A stretch of DNA of 64,000 nt from positions 62,001 through 126,000 of the forward strand of contig NZ_BNBY01000009.1 in assembly GCF_014656195.1 (NCBI RefSeq), in the 5' to 3' direction. A program made the position numbers and the translations under genes. Origin of the DNA: Kitasatospora xanthocidica (GTDB taxonomy: Bacteria; Actinomycetota; Actinomycetes; Streptomycetales; Streptomycetaceae). Shown in pieces: positions 33,009 through 41,531 of the stretch (position 1 is the first letter of the stretch; each line of letters opens with the position of its first letter). The notes beneath the pieces are model-generated. The model was not told where the DNA came from, did not search any database, and saw only the letters and a program-made list of their open reading frames with translations.

Positions 33009-34109
33009 TCAGGGTGTCGATGGGGTGTTCGCGGCGGCGTCGGGGGTGCGGCCGTCCTGGGCCTGCCGGGCGCGCTCGGCGAGCAGCCGGGCGAACACGG
33101 TGAGCCAGGGCGCGGTGACGGCCGCCCCCGGCCCGTCGTCGTGCACCAGGAGCACCACACCGCCGACCCGCACCAGCGCCACCGCCGAGGAGGCGCCACG
33201 GGTGCGGACGGCGCTCTGGTCGCCGATCCGGGGGAGGGCCACCGCCCCCGAGTCCTCGCCCGCGGTGCGGTCGAGCGTGGTGTCGAAGGCCCGGGCGGCC
33301 GCCTCGGCCGAGGCGAAGGTGACCACCTCGAACTCCACCGTCTGGATGTCGGCCGCGCTGAAACTGACTGTGGCATAGGCGAGTTGCTGCTCGCAGGAGT
33401 CCGGCAGCAGGCATGGCACGTCGCCGTCCGTGCCCGTCCCCGACTGCGGTGCGCGCCGCACCTGCCAGCCGCCCGGCATGGCCCCCGCGTCGGGCAGCAC
33501 GCCCCGCACCAGCGCCGGGTCGCTCAGCGGCGCGGCGTGCGCCAGGCCCGGCCCGCCCGGCCTCAGCAGCGGGCGCGAGCCCAGGTGGATGCCGATGGCG
33601 ACCAGCGCGGCGAGCAGGACCAGCACGAGGGCCAGCACGATCGGCGTCGCGCCCCGGCGGGCCGCGAGGGCCTGGGCACGGGCGGCCTCCACCGGGTCGA
33701 CCCGCAGCTGGACGGTCGAGGGGCCCTTCGGCGGCGTAGTGGGCGGGCCGGTCCGCAATTGGACGGTCGAGGGGCCCTTCGGTGGCGTGCCGGCCGGGCC
33801 CGTCCGCAGCTGGACGGTGCCGGGGTCGGTCCGCAGGTGGACCGTCGGCGGATCGGCCGGCCGGCCGAGCGCGGTGGTCGCCAGGTAGCCGGCGAACGCC
33901 TGGTCGGAGGCCAGCAGGTGCTCGACCGCGAGGGACAGCCGGTCCCGGGCCCGCGGGTCCTCCGGGCTCGCCTCGGCCGCCGCGAGCGCCCGCGCGCCCT
34001 CCGGCACCAGCCGCAGCCGCGCCCGCACCACGTCCGCCACGGCCTGGTGCGGGCCGCCGACCAGCAGCGCCTCCACCACGCCGGGTACCGTCCCGCGGCC
34101 GTCCCCCAT
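33009..34109 (-). CDS. Single-TM protein with cytoplasmic repeat region and extracytoplasmic domain
   Basis: A 366-residue protein I do not recognise by family name. Residues 1-85 are helical and charged. Residues 88-139 consist of four TVQLRTxP units, two of them with a longer TPPKGPS link. One membrane helix lies at 155-176 (TPIVLALVLVLLAALVAIGIHL). Residues 180-366 should face outside, contain a likely disulfide pair (CLLPDSC) and read as an alpha/beta domain of the kind found in PknH-like or lipoprotein-type sensor domains (GWQVRRAPQSG, VEFEVVTFASAEAAARAFD). ATG 34109 follows GGGGAG. Convergent with the response regulator gene. Confidence 0.75.
   Translation of the reverse strand: MGDGRGTVPGVVEALLVGGPHQAVADVVRARLRLVPEGARALAAAEASPEDPRARDRLSLAVEHLLASDQAFAGYLATTALGRPADPPTVHLRTDPGTVQLRTGPAGTPPKGPSTVQLRTGPPTTPPKGPSTVQLRVDPVEAARAQALAARRGATPIVLALVLVLLAALVAIGIHLGSRPLLRPGGPGLAHAAPLSDPALVRGVLPDAGAMPGGWQVRRAPQSGTGTDGDVPCLLPDSCEQQLAYATVSFSAADIQTVEFEVVTFASAEAAARAFDTTLDRTAGEDSGAVALPRIGDQSAVRTRGASSAVALVRVGGVVLLVHDDGPGAAVTAPWLTVFARLLAERARQAQDGRTPDAAANTPSTP
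33675..33850 (-). repeat. In-frame repeats encoding TVQLRT units
   Basis: Four copies of a unit encoding Thr-Val-Gln/His-Leu-Arg-Thr/Val, the middle ones inside a duplicated 57-base segment, in the cytoplasmic linker of the single-TM protein. Confidence 0.8.
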
Positions 34110-34571
34110 GGCAACTCCCCTTGCCGGACCAGTCGTCGTCTCCACGATCCCGGACCGGCCGGTACTTCGTACGCCCGTCGAAACGGAACGGAGACTCAAC
34201 CGCAACCGGCTCCGGACGTTGCCGGTGGGGGAGGGGCGTGAGGGACGGGTGGGGCGGGACGGTTCCGCCGCCGGCGGCCACCGTGCCCCGCACCTCCCGG
34301 TGGGACTCCGGCCGGTACGGGGCCTCGGGGCCGAGCGCGACTCTCGGGACGGCCGCGGTCGTCCGCTGCGCCTCCGCCAGGGTGAGGGCCCGCGGCGAGG
34401 CGCGGACCGTCAGGCCCGCGTCCCGTGAACGCTCGTCCCGGTGAACGCTCGCCCCGGTGAACGGCGAGGTCGAGCAGGCGCCGGGCGCTCGCGCAGCAGG
34501 AGTACCGCCGACGCGACCCCGCTCGCAGGTCACAGCGGTTCTTCGGGGTCGTGCGGGGCCTCCCGGGGCCG
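34110..34571. other. Gene-free region between two minus-strand genes
   Basis: 462 bases. Frames that stay open here lack the codon bias of real genes. It must hold the promoter for the single-TM protein gene, but I can point to no clear hexamers. Several short direct repeats (gtgaacgctcgtcccg / gtgaacgctcgccccg at about 34425-34455) are present. Confidence 0.4.
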
Positions 34572-35912
34572 CTACCGGTCGGGCTCGGCCGCTGCCGCCT
34601 CCTCGGTGAGCGCGGCGATGACCTCCGCCGGCAGGGCCGGGTTGGCCGCGGCGGCTTCGGCGGTGCGTTCGTCCGGGGAGGCGAGGCACCGGGCGAGGGC
34701 CGCGGGCCCGGCGTGGGGGTGGGCCGCGATGGCGCGCAGGGCCTTGACCGGCACCGGTTCGGTGGCGGCGATCCGGTCGAGCAGTGCGGTCGGGGCGTCC
34801 GGGTTGGCGGCGAGGCCGGTGGCGACCTTGGCGGCGAACCGGTCCAGCAGGGCGGTGAGTCGCGCGGAGGTCAGGCCGGGGTGCGGGGCGACGGAGTTGG
34901 CCACCGCGGCGTCCGGGTCGGCGGCGAGCGCGTCCCGGACGGCGGCGGGCAGGTCACGGCGGCGGGCGACGAGCATCCGCACCCGGGGCTCCGAGGACGC
35001 CGCCAGCCGGGTGACTTCGGCCGGCCCGGCGGCGGCGACCCGGGGGAGCAGGGCGGCCCCGATCCGGACGGTGACGGCGAGCCGTTCGACCAGGTCGAGC
35101 GGGATGGCCGGATGGTGCGCGAGCCGGCGCCGGACGTCCGGATCGTCGTCGGCGGCGAGCCGGTGCATCAACGGCAGGTCGATCCCCGGGTTGTCGGCGA
35201 GGTTGCCCCGGACCCAGGGGGCGGGGTCCTCGGCGAGCCGGTGGTAGACCGCCGCGGGCAGCCCGGGGTGCTCGGAGAGCTGGTGGCGGACCGTCGGCTC
35301 GTCGTCGACGTGCCGGGCGGCCGCCGTGCCGGGGGTCGCGGGGTTGCCCGCCGCCTGGCGCCGGACCAGGACGTCCCGGTCGGCCAGCAGCGCGGTCAGC
35401 AGACCGGGCGGCGCGGCCTCGTTCGCCGCGACCCACCGCCGCACCTCGGCCTCCGGGTGGGCGGCGAGCCGCACCAGCAGGTCAGGGCGCTCGCTGTAGA
35501 GGCCGAGTTCGGACACCACGTCGACGGATTCGTCCACCGCGAGGAGGTCGGCGGTCTCGTCCGGCAGCCCGGGGCAGGAGCCGAGCCGCATCCGGACGTA
35601 CGGGTCCGGGTCCCGGGCCAGCTGGCGGGCCCAGGCCGGGTCCCCGCGCCCCTCGTCCAGGAGGGCGAGCGCGACGAGGGGCCGGGTGACCGGGTCGACG
35701 TCCGCCGCGCGCAGCAGGCCGCCGTAGGCGAGCCGGACGGCCGTCTCCTCGTCGCGCCCGGCGAGCCGGCACACCTGCTCGGGCCCGAGGTCCGGCCGGT
35801 CGGCCAGCGCCTCGGCCAGGTCCCCGTCGGCGTCGGCGGCTTCGATCAGTCGGCCGAGGAGCTCGGGCGGCAGCGCGGGGTTGAGGGCGACGGCGTACAG
35901 CAGGGACGGCAT
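34572..35912 (-). CDS. Leucine-rich-repeat-variant (LRV) solenoid protein
   Basis: A 446-residue protein built almost entirely of about 24-residue helical repeats of the LRV/HEAT-like kind, with units such as NPALPPELLGRLIEAAD, HPEAEVRRWVAANEAAPPGLLTALLADRD and DPAPWVRGNLADNPGIDLPLMHRLAADDDPDVRR. The pattern D-x-V-R-x-x-x-A-x-N-P-x-x-P-x-x-L-L-x-x-L recurs 14 or more times. LRV proteins in Azotobacter carry an Fe-S cluster at the N-terminus; no Cys cluster is seen here. Probably a protein-binding scaffold. Function unknown. Confidence 0.8.
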   Translation of the reverse strand: MPSLLYAVALNPALPPELLGRLIEAADADGDLAEALADRPDLGPEQVCRLAGRDEETAVRLAYGGLLRAADVDPVTRPLVALALLDEGRGDPAWARQLARDPDPYVRMRLGSCPGLPDETADLLAVDESVDVVSELGLYSERPDLLVRLAAHPEAEVRRWVAANEAAPPGLLTALLADRDVLVRRQAAGNPATPGTAAARHVDDEPTVRHQLSEHPGLPAAVYHRLAEDPAPWVRGNLADNPGIDLPLMHRLAADDDPDVRRRLAHHPAIPLDLVERLAVTVRIGAALLPRVAAAGPAEVTRLAASSEPRVRMLVARRRDLPAAVRDALAADPDAAVANSVAPHPGLTSARLTALLDRFAAKVATGLAANPDAPTALLDRIAATEPVPVKALRAIAAHPHAGPAALARCLASPDERTAEAAAANPALPAEVIAALTEEAAAAEPDR

Positions 35913-36018
35913 CCGGGCATTGTGCCCGCCGCCCGGCCGGGCGCGCCCCCGAATTCCGCCGACCGACCGACTGGGTCTGCCGACCGGACCGACCGACCGG
36001 ACCGGGCCCGCCGACGGG

Positions 36019-36516
36019 TCAGCGCACGGTCGTCGACATGTAGACCGCGCGCCGCCCGTAACAGGCCGGCACCGCCACCTCCCGGTGCGCGCGGTAGCCG
36101 ATCAGCCGCAGCAGGATCTCCGCGCCGCGCACCGCGACCATCGAGATCCGCTCGAAGCCCAGCTCCTCCGCCCGCTCCCGGAAGTGCCGCATGAACCCCA
36201 GGGCGACCTCCCGGCCGCGCAGGTCCTCGGCGATCACCAGGTCGTGCACGTGCAGGTTGTCCGACTCGTACCGCGCGTCCTCCGGCCGGGTGAGGTCGGG
36301 GCAGCGCAGCGGCGGGTACGGGAGGCTCAGCAGGTAGCCGCGGACCGTGCCGCCCTGTTCCAGGACGAAGCAGGTCTCCGGTGAGCCGAGCGCGCGGGAC
36401 TGCAGCGCCTCCCGGCCCTCCGACAGGCCGTCGGCCGCGTAGGCCTCGTGTTCCAGCGCGACCACGGCGTCCCAGTCCCCGTCGGCCAGCAGCCGGATCC
36501 GGAGGTCCCCGCTCAC
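36019..36516 (-). CDS. GNAT-family N-acetyltransferase
   Basis: A 165-residue single-domain acetyltransferase: IRLLADGDWDAVVALEHEAYAADGL, the central beta strand VHDLVIAEDLRGREVALGFMRHF (pyrophosphate loop region) and GFERISMVAVRGAEILLRLIGYR. Acetyl acceptor unknown. The GTG at 36516 overlaps the stop of the upstream gene by 4 bases (36513-36516), so the product most likely acts in the same process as the glycosyltransferase-like protein. Confidence 0.85.
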   Translation of the reverse strand: MSGDLRIRLLADGDWDAVVALEHEAYAADGLSEGREALQSRALGSPETCFVLEQGGTVRGYLLSLPYPPLRCPDLTRPEDARYESDNLHVHDLVIAEDLRGREVALGFMRHFRERAEELGFERISMVAVRGAEILLRLIGYRAHREVAVPACYGRRAVYMSTTVR

Positions 36517-37880
36517 CGGGACGGCTCCTCCGTCGCGGCGTCGAGCCCTTCCGTCGCGGCGCCGAGCCCCTCCGTCGCGGTGCCGAGCCCCTCCGTGCGG
36601 GCGGTGGCCACCAGCGCGGCCCAGGCCTCCACCAGCACCGCCCAGCGTTCGGCGTCCTGCCGTGCCTCGTCCAGGAGCTGCTGCCGCCGCCCGGCCACCG
36701 CGTCCGCGAGCTCGGCGTACTTGCCGCCCAGCTTGCGGTAGGAGCGGTCCAGGACGTCCAGGCAGTGCTCGTTCCCGGCCCGGTCCCAGTCGACGCTGCC
36801 CCGCACCAGGTCGAGGATCGGCTCGACCTTCAGCCCGTGCCGCTCGTCCAGCAGTCCGCGGCCGAGGTCGATCATCCCGCCGTAGACCGGGTACAGGTAC
36901 AGCATCGAGAGCAGGAACTTGACGAACCGCAGCTGGTAGGCGATGAAGCCGGCGCCGGTGCGGCGCTCGGGCGTGTAGTAGTTGACGATGTGGCGGTTGT
37001 GGGTGACGCCGGGCAGCCGGGAGTGGACCAGGGCGTGCAGCAGGGCGTAGTCGCTGCCGATGGTCTCGACCGAGGGCAGCAGCGGCAGCACCTCGTAGGC
37101 CCGGTGGTCCAGGGCGATGTTGCACATGTAGACGTCCCAGATGTCGGGCACGCCGAGGACGGATTCGTCGGTGGTGAACGGCTCGGAGCCGGCGCCCTTG
37201 AAGGAGACGTCCACCATCGCGTCCCGCTCCTCCTCCGACCAGACCGGCGGGGTCCACAGCCGCACCACGTCGCGGTAGACGGCCGGGTCCAGTTCGTGGA
37301 TCTCGCTGATGTCCACGTTGAGTTCGCCGATGAAGGAGCCGCTGACCAGCATCACCGGCTTGTCCGCGTCGGCCGGGTCGAGCTCGGAGCGGGACACGCC
37401 GGCCGCCGCCTCGCCGGCCGGGCGGCCGATCGAGAGCAGCTCGTGGTGGATCGGGAAGACCTTCCGGCCGTCGACCACCTGGAAGTCGGCGTCGTCGTTG
37501 CGCAGGTGCGCCGAGGTGCAGCCCAGGGCCGCCGCGCCCAGGAAGAGGCGGTTGACGCAGGAGCCGTACGCGACGGCCCGCGGGAGCATCAGGTCGAGCA
37601 GCAGCCCGGGGTCGGCGGCGCCGGAGCGCTCGGTCACCCGGCGCAGGAAGTCCCGCTGCCGCGCCTCGCCGAGGTGGTGGACGACCACGCCGGGGGTGGG
37701 CTCCAGCGCGGCCACGGCCTCCGCGTTCTCCGCGAACCCGGCGGCGTCGGTGGTGTCGACGACGAGGAGGTGCACCTCGACCCCGAAGTTCGCGACGGCG
37801 TAGGCCGCCTCCTCGGCGAGTTCCGCGATGGTGTCGGGGCAGGGCCGCATGGTGGGCAGGGCGAGGCAGACTCTTTGCAT
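36513..37880 (-). CDS. Glycosyltransferase-like protein of unknown family (DUF6271-like)
   Basis: A 455-residue cytosolic protein. The N-terminal 230 residues read like a GT-A fold: VCLALPTMRPCPDTI, VEVHLLVVDTTDA, and an acidic DDAD motif at 129-132 (LRNDDADFQVVDG) where a metal/nucleotide-sugar site would be. The rest is helical, with a D-W-D-x-A-G-N-E-H segment. I believe this is the family listed as DUF6271, whose function is unproven. The C-terminus has a repeat (TEGLGTATEGLGAATEGLDAATEE). Upstream lies a TTGACA hexamer and a DasR-like site. Coupled to the GNAT gene. Confidence 0.65.
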   Translation of the reverse strand: MQRVCLALPTMRPCPDTIAELAEEAAYAVANFGVEVHLLVVDTTDAAGFAENAEAVAALEPTPGVVVHHLGEARQRDFLRRVTERSGAADPGLLLDLMLPRAVAYGSCVNRLFLGAAALGCTSAHLRNDDADFQVVDGRKVFPIHHELLSIGRPAGEAAAGVSRSELDPADADKPVMLVSGSFIGELNVDISEIHELDPAVYRDVVRLWTPPVWSEEERDAMVDVSFKGAGSEPFTTDESVLGVPDIWDVYMCNIALDHRAYEVLPLLPSVETIGSDYALLHALVHSRLPGVTHNRHIVNYYTPERRTGAGFIAYQLRFVKFLLSMLYLYPVYGGMIDLGRGLLDERHGLKVEPILDLVRGSVDWDRAGNEHCLDVLDRSYRKLGGKYAELADAVAGRRQQLLDEARQDAERWAVLVEAWAALVATARTEGLGTATEGLGAATEGLDAATEEPSR

Positions 37881-38238
37881 GGTGCGGGTCTCTCCATCGG
37901 ATCGTCAGGTTCGGTTCCACGGCGGTCAGTTGGACGCACGGGAATGCCCGGGTGCGAGGCTTTCGGCGGTCCGCCGGACCACCGTGGACTAGACCACTTT
38001 TGATGTCAACGATTGACAGCGGCGCCCCGACGGGGTGGAATGCGCCCCCTTCCGCGCGATCGACCGCACCCGCACGGGCGCCCGAATCGCACGCGGGGGC
38101 GAATGGCCCCCGCCGAGTCGAACGGCCGGACGGATACGGGGGGTTCAGTACCGGGCATTTGCGCCGTCGGGGTCAATCCGTGACCCGTACCTGCCGATAC
38201 CGGAGGTGATGCCCTCACACCGTTCGGAGGAGCCAGCA
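37881..38238. promoter_or_regulatory. Divergent promoter region with two TTGACA boxes
   Basis: A 358-base gap between divergent genes. On the plus strand TTGACA (38013-38018), 17 bases, then TGGAAT (38036-38041) form a good promoter for the endolysin-like gene. On the minus strand TTGACA (38004-38009) faces the glycosyltransferase-like gene; its -10 is weak. A dre-like site lies in between the minus -35 and that gene. Confidence 0.6.
37983..37998 (-). promoter_or_regulatory. DasR-like operator (dre)
   Basis: AGTGGTCTAGTCCACG on the minus strand differs from the dre palindrome core TGGTCTAGACCA at one position (T for A). It begins 5 bases downstream of the minus-strand TTGACA, inside the promoter of the glycosyltransferase-like/GNAT pair, where the GlcNAc-6-phosphate-responsive repressor DasR could act. 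Confidence 0.6.
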
Positions 38239-39438
38239 ATGCCCGAACTGTGGCTGCCCGGTGCCGAGATCCACGACCTCGGCGACCACGCGCCGACCGA
38301 CCAGCAGTACCCGCCGAAGGCCATCGCCCACATCACCTGGGACCGCAACGCGACCGCCGCCGCCCCGCAGGATTGGTGCAGCTACGAGGACCTGGTGAAC
38401 TACTTCACCGGCAGCGGCGCCGGCAACGCGCCGCACCTCGTCTGGGACCCGTTCAGCGGCCGGACGACGCAGCTGTTCCCGGCCGACTCCCGCTCGAAGA
38501 GCGTGCTCAGCCCGCCCGAGAGCCCGACCCGCACCAACCGGGCCGGGCGCGTGGTGATCCAGATCGAGGCGGTGTTCTTCCCCTACTGCCGCTACCGGGG
38601 TCGGGTCTACCCGCGACTGGTCGACACCCCGTGCGCGGGCTGGGACCGGATCCACGCCTGGACCGCCTCCTGGGGCGTGCCCGACGTGTGGCCGATGGGC
38701 CGGCCGGCCGGCTTCTCCGGCCGCCGCGACGAGCACGTCTGGGAGACCCGCGGCGGCTGGTACGCGCACGCCGACGTGCCGTTCAACGACCACACCGACC
38801 CCGGCTCCTGGCCCGACTTCACGGCCGGCCCCGGCTCCCCGGACGACCCGCCCTCGCAGCAGCACCCGGTGCCCCCGGCGGACCGGACGCCCGCCCGGTA
38901 CCAGGTCTCCATCAACGGCCTGCCGTACGGTTACGGCGCCCGGGGCTACCAGGTGACGGCCGTCGGGCGGGCGCTCGTCGCGCGTGGCTTCGGCTCCCAC
39001 TACCACTCCGGCCCCGGGCCGAACTGGACGGACGCGGACACCGAGAACTACGCCGACTACCAGGGGAGTCTGGGCTACTCCGGGCCGGCGGCGGACGGCG
39101 TCCCCGGCGAGGGCTCGCTCAACCGGCTGCTCGGCTACATCCCCGGGCAGCGGTCGGTGTCGGTCTCCCACGTGGTCTCCGCCGCGCGGACCGACCCGGG
39201 CGCGGAGCAGGGGCACCGGACGTACGGTTCCGAGGTGGCGATCGTGGAGCAGGCGCTGGTGGACGAGGGGCTGCTCGAACAGCAGTGGGCGGACGGCTCG
39301 TTCGGCACCCGTACGGTCGCCGCGTACGCCGCCTGGCAGCGGCGCTGCGGGTACGAGGCCGGGGCGGCGGACGGCATCCCGGGGCCGTCCTCGCTCCACC
39401 GGCTGGGTGCGGCGCAGGGCTTCACGGTGACCGACTGA
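38239..39438 (+). CDS. Endolysin-like amidase with peptidoglycan-binding repeats, no signal peptide
   Basis: A 399-residue protein. Residues 1-205 resemble an amidase/PGRP-like enzymatic part of phage endolysin type (AIAHITWDRNATA at 29-41, then APHLVWDPFSGRTTQLFPADSRSKSVLSP and VVIQIEAVFF). Residues about 225-320 and 330-395 are two peptidoglycan-binding repeats (NWTDADTENYADYQGSLGYSGPAADGVPGEGSLNRLL and SFGTRTVAAYAAWQRRCGYEAGAADGIPGPSSLHRL). No signal peptide or membrane anchor precedes it, which is odd for a wall enzyme and typical of phage lysins, but no phage genes surround it. GGAGGA precedes ATG 38239; a good promoter lies 200 bases upstream. Confidence 0.8.
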   Translation: MPELWLPGAEIHDLGDHAPTDQQYPPKAIAHITWDRNATAAAPQDWCSYEDLVNYFTGSGAGNAPHLVWDPFSGRTTQLFPADSRSKSVLSPPESPTRTNRAGRVVIQIEAVFFPYCRYRGRVYPRLVDTPCAGWDRIHAWTASWGVPDVWPMGRPAGFSGRRDEHVWETRGGWYAHADVPFNDHTDPGSWPDFTAGPGSPDDPPSQQHPVPPADRTPARYQVSINGLPYGYGARGYQVTAVGRALVARGFGSHYHSGPGPNWTDADTENYADYQGSLGYSGPAADGVPGEGSLNRLLGYIPGQRSVSVSHVVSAARTDPGAEQGHRTYGSEVAIVEQALVDEGLLEQQWADGSFGTRTVAAYAAWQRRCGYEAGAADGIPGPSSLHRLGAAQGFTVTD

Positions 39439-39500
39439 GCGGTGCCGCCCTCCGGTGGTACTCCTCCTGAAGGTGTGTCGACCCGTTCGGGCGGGGGCGC

Positions 39501-39545
39501 CTACTCGCGGGGGAGTAGACGGAGTTACTTCCGTCGGCAGATGTC
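39501..39545. promoter_or_regulatory. Palindromic control site upstream of the membrane protein gene
   Basis: A short region (gggagtagacggagttacttccgtcgg) contains ACGGA-N6-TCCGT, an inverted repeat of the kind seen before streptomycete genes under NarL-type regulators. The next gene starts about 80 bases later. Confidence 0.4.
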
Positions 39546-39609
39546 CGATGGGGGGCGGAGGGGAGAGTCTGGGGCCGTCCTCGTGACCCCGACTCGAAGG
39601 AGGTACCCC

Positions 39610-40308
39610 GTGCGCCCGTCCATCGGAGCCTCGGACGCTGCCGGTGTCGCCGGTGCGGTCGGTGCCGCCGGTGCCGCCGACGCGGTCGGTGCCGCGGACG
39701 CCGCCGGTGCGGTCGGTGCCGTCGCGACGCCCGGCCCGGCCCCCGGCGGCAGACGGCGATCGGCGGACCGCCGCCTGCCGCCGGGGGTGCGCAAGCCCCT
39801 GGTCGTCCTGCACGTCGTCGCCTCGGTGAGCTGGCTGGCGCTGATGCTCTGCCTCCTCACCCTGGCGGTGACGGCGCTGACGACCGCGGACGCCGACCGG
39901 CTGCGCGCCGCCTACCGGGCGATGGGCATGCTCGGCGACGCGCTGGTCCTGCCGCTGAGCCTGCTCACCTTCCTGAGCGGGGTGGCGCTCGGGCTCGGCA
40001 CCTCCTGGGGGCTGTTCCGGTACTACTGGGTGAGCACCAAGTTCTGGCTGACGCTCGCGGCGATGGCCGCCTCGGTCTTCGCCCTCACCGCCCGGCTGCA
40101 CGACGCGGTGCGCGTGGCGGACGTGCACCCGAGCGGCCCGATCCCGGTGGCGGAGCTCGGCTTCGTCCGCTACAACACGGTCATCGTCCCGGCGGTCGCC
40201 CTGTCGCTCTACCTCTTCAACGTGGCCCTCTCGGTGTACAAGCCCTGGGGCCGCCGCGGCACGGCCACCGCGCGCCGGCGCCGAATACCGGAGGCGGGCG
40301 GCGCCTGA
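39610..40308 (+). CDS. Small integral membrane protein (DUF2269-like)
   Basis: A 232-residue protein with four membrane helices between about 65 and 215 (VVLHVVASVSWLALMLCLLTLAVTAL, ALVLPLSLLTFLSGVALGLG, FWLTLAAMAASVFALTARL, TVIVPAVALSLYLFNVALSVYKPWG). The pattern fits the DUF2269 group, whose function is unknown. The first 45 residues are Ala/Gly/Val/Asp only, encoded by short tandem repeats. GTG 39610 is chosen for the very strong GAAGGAGGT site before it. Confidence 0.75.
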   Translation: MRPSIGASDAAGVAGAVGAAGAADAVGAADAAGAVGAVATPGPAPGGRRRSADRRLPPGVRKPLVVLHVVASVSWLALMLCLLTLAVTALTTADADRLRAAYRAMGMLGDALVLPLSLLTFLSGVALGLGTSWGLFRYYWVSTKFWLTLAAMAASVFALTARLHDAVRVADVHPSGPIPVAELGFVRYNTVIVPAVALSLYLFNVALSVYKPWGRRGTATARRRRIPEAGGA

Positions 40309-40458
40309 GCCGACAGCCGTCGGCCCGGGGCGCTGCCCAGGTGCGCCGAACCCCGTGGTGCCGAATCTCGGGGCGCCGAATCTCGGGCGTCGCAGGCCCC
40401 GGGCCCGAACCCCTGACCGGGGGAATGGCCGCGCGTCCGGTGGGCGTTGTCCACCCAC

Positions 40459-41466
40459 GTGATCAGCGCTACGCCCACCGTCAGGCTCTCCGTGCTCGAC
40501 CGCTCCCGTACCCGGCAGGGGGAGGAGCCGGCCCGGGCGCTGCGGGACACGGTGGACTTCGCCCGTGAGGCCGAGCGGCTCGGGTACCACCGGTTCTGGG
40601 TCTCCGAGCACCACGGGGTGCCGGGGGTGGCCGGTTCGGCGCCCACCGTGCTCGCCGCGGCGGTGGCATCGGCCACCTCGCGGATCCGGGTCGGCACCGG
40701 CGGGGTGATGCTGCCCAACCACCGGCCGATGGTGGTGGCCGAGCAGTTCGGGGTGCTCGCGGCGCTCTTCCCGGGCCGCATCGACATGGGCCTCGGCCGG
40801 TCGGTCGGGTTCACCGACGGTGTCCGGCGGGCGCTCGGGCGGGAGAAGGACGCGGCGGACGACTTCGGCGCCCAGCTTGCCGAGCTGCTCGGCTACTTCG
40901 ACGGCTCGCAGGACGCGCACCGCGGGGTCCACGCCCGTCCGGCCGAGGGCCTGCACGTGCCGGCCTTCGTCCTGGCCACCGGCGCGGGCGCCGACCTGGC
41001 CGCCGACGCCGGCCTGCCCCTGGTCATCGCGGCCGCCCGCGGCGAGGAGCGGATGCTCGCGGCGATCGACCGCTACCGCGCCCGCTTCCGCCCCTCGGCG
41101 CAGGCCGCCGAGCCGTACGTGGTGGTCTCGGGGACGGTCGCGGTCGCCGACACCGCCGAGCAGGCCCAGGAACTGCTCGTCCCGGAGGCCTGGTCCGGCG
41201 CCTACTCCCGCACCCACGGCGAGTTCCCGCCGCTGGCCCCTGTCGCCGAGATCCACGCCCGGTCGATGACCGAGCGGGAGCGGGCCGCGTACGAGGCCTC
41301 GCTCAAGGGCCACATCGCGGGCACCCCGGAGCGGGCGGCCGCCGAGCTGACCGCGCTGGTGGAGCGCAGCGGTGCGGACGAGTTCCTGGTCACCACCAGC
41401 ACCTACGACCGCACCGCTCTTCTCGACTCCTACCGGCTGCTCGCCGAGGCGGTCGGCCAGGCCTGA
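40459..41466 (+). CDS. LLM-class flavin-dependent oxidoreductase (luciferase-like)
   Basis: A 335-residue bacterial luciferase-like flavoenzyme of the MsnO8 type. Signature segments: VRLSVLDRSRTRQGEEPARALRDTVDFAREAERLGYHRFWVSEHH, then IRVGTGGVMLPNHRPMVVAEQFGVLAALFPGRIDMGLGRSVG, and C-terminal FLVTTSTYDRTALLDSYRLLAEAV. It uses reduced FMN and oxygen on an unknown substrate. I prefer GTG 40459, since the family begins close to VRLSVLD; a TTG at 40447 is in frame too. A hairpin terminator follows. Confidence 0.87.
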   Translation: MISATPTVRLSVLDRSRTRQGEEPARALRDTVDFAREAERLGYHRFWVSEHHGVPGVAGSAPTVLAAAVASATSRIRVGTGGVMLPNHRPMVVAEQFGVLAALFPGRIDMGLGRSVGFTDGVRRALGREKDAADDFGAQLAELLGYFDGSQDAHRGVHARPAEGLHVPAFVLATGAGADLAADAGLPLVIAAARGEERMLAAIDRYRARFRPSAQAAEPYVVVSGTVAVADTAEQAQELLVPEAWSGAYSRTHGEFPPLAPVAEIHARSMTERERAAYEASLKGHIAGTPERAAAELTALVERSGADEFLVTTSTYDRTALLDSYRLLAEAVGQA

Positions 41467-41478
41467 ACCGGGGTGGCC

Positions 41479-41509
41479 CGGCCCCGGTCCCGATTTCTTG
41501 CCGGGGCCG
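41479..41509 (+). terminator. Terminator of the LLM gene
   Basis: CGGCCCCGG (41479-41487) pairs with CCGGGGCCG (41501-41509) around a 13-base loop, 13 bases after the stop. It separates this gene from the small RNA gene that starts about 20 bases later. Confidence 0.75.
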
Positions 41510-41515
41510 CTGACC

Positions 41516-41524
41516 TGCTACTGT
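41516..41524 (+). promoter_or_regulatory. Extended -10 promoter of small RNA copy 2
   Basis: TGC then TACTGT, matching TGG-TACTGT before copy 1; in both cases the first conserved RNA base (GTCG) is 8 bases after the last T. Confidence 0.6.
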
Positions 41525-41531
41525 TCATTCC

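Noticed and set aside
34110-34571. Possible gene in the gap between two minus-strand genes
   Set aside because: Open frames on both strands lack codon-position GC bias, binding sites and family resemblance.
38239-39438. Prophage remnant
   Set aside because: Only the endolysin-like gene is phage-like; no integrase, portal, tail or attachment-site repeats are seen around it.
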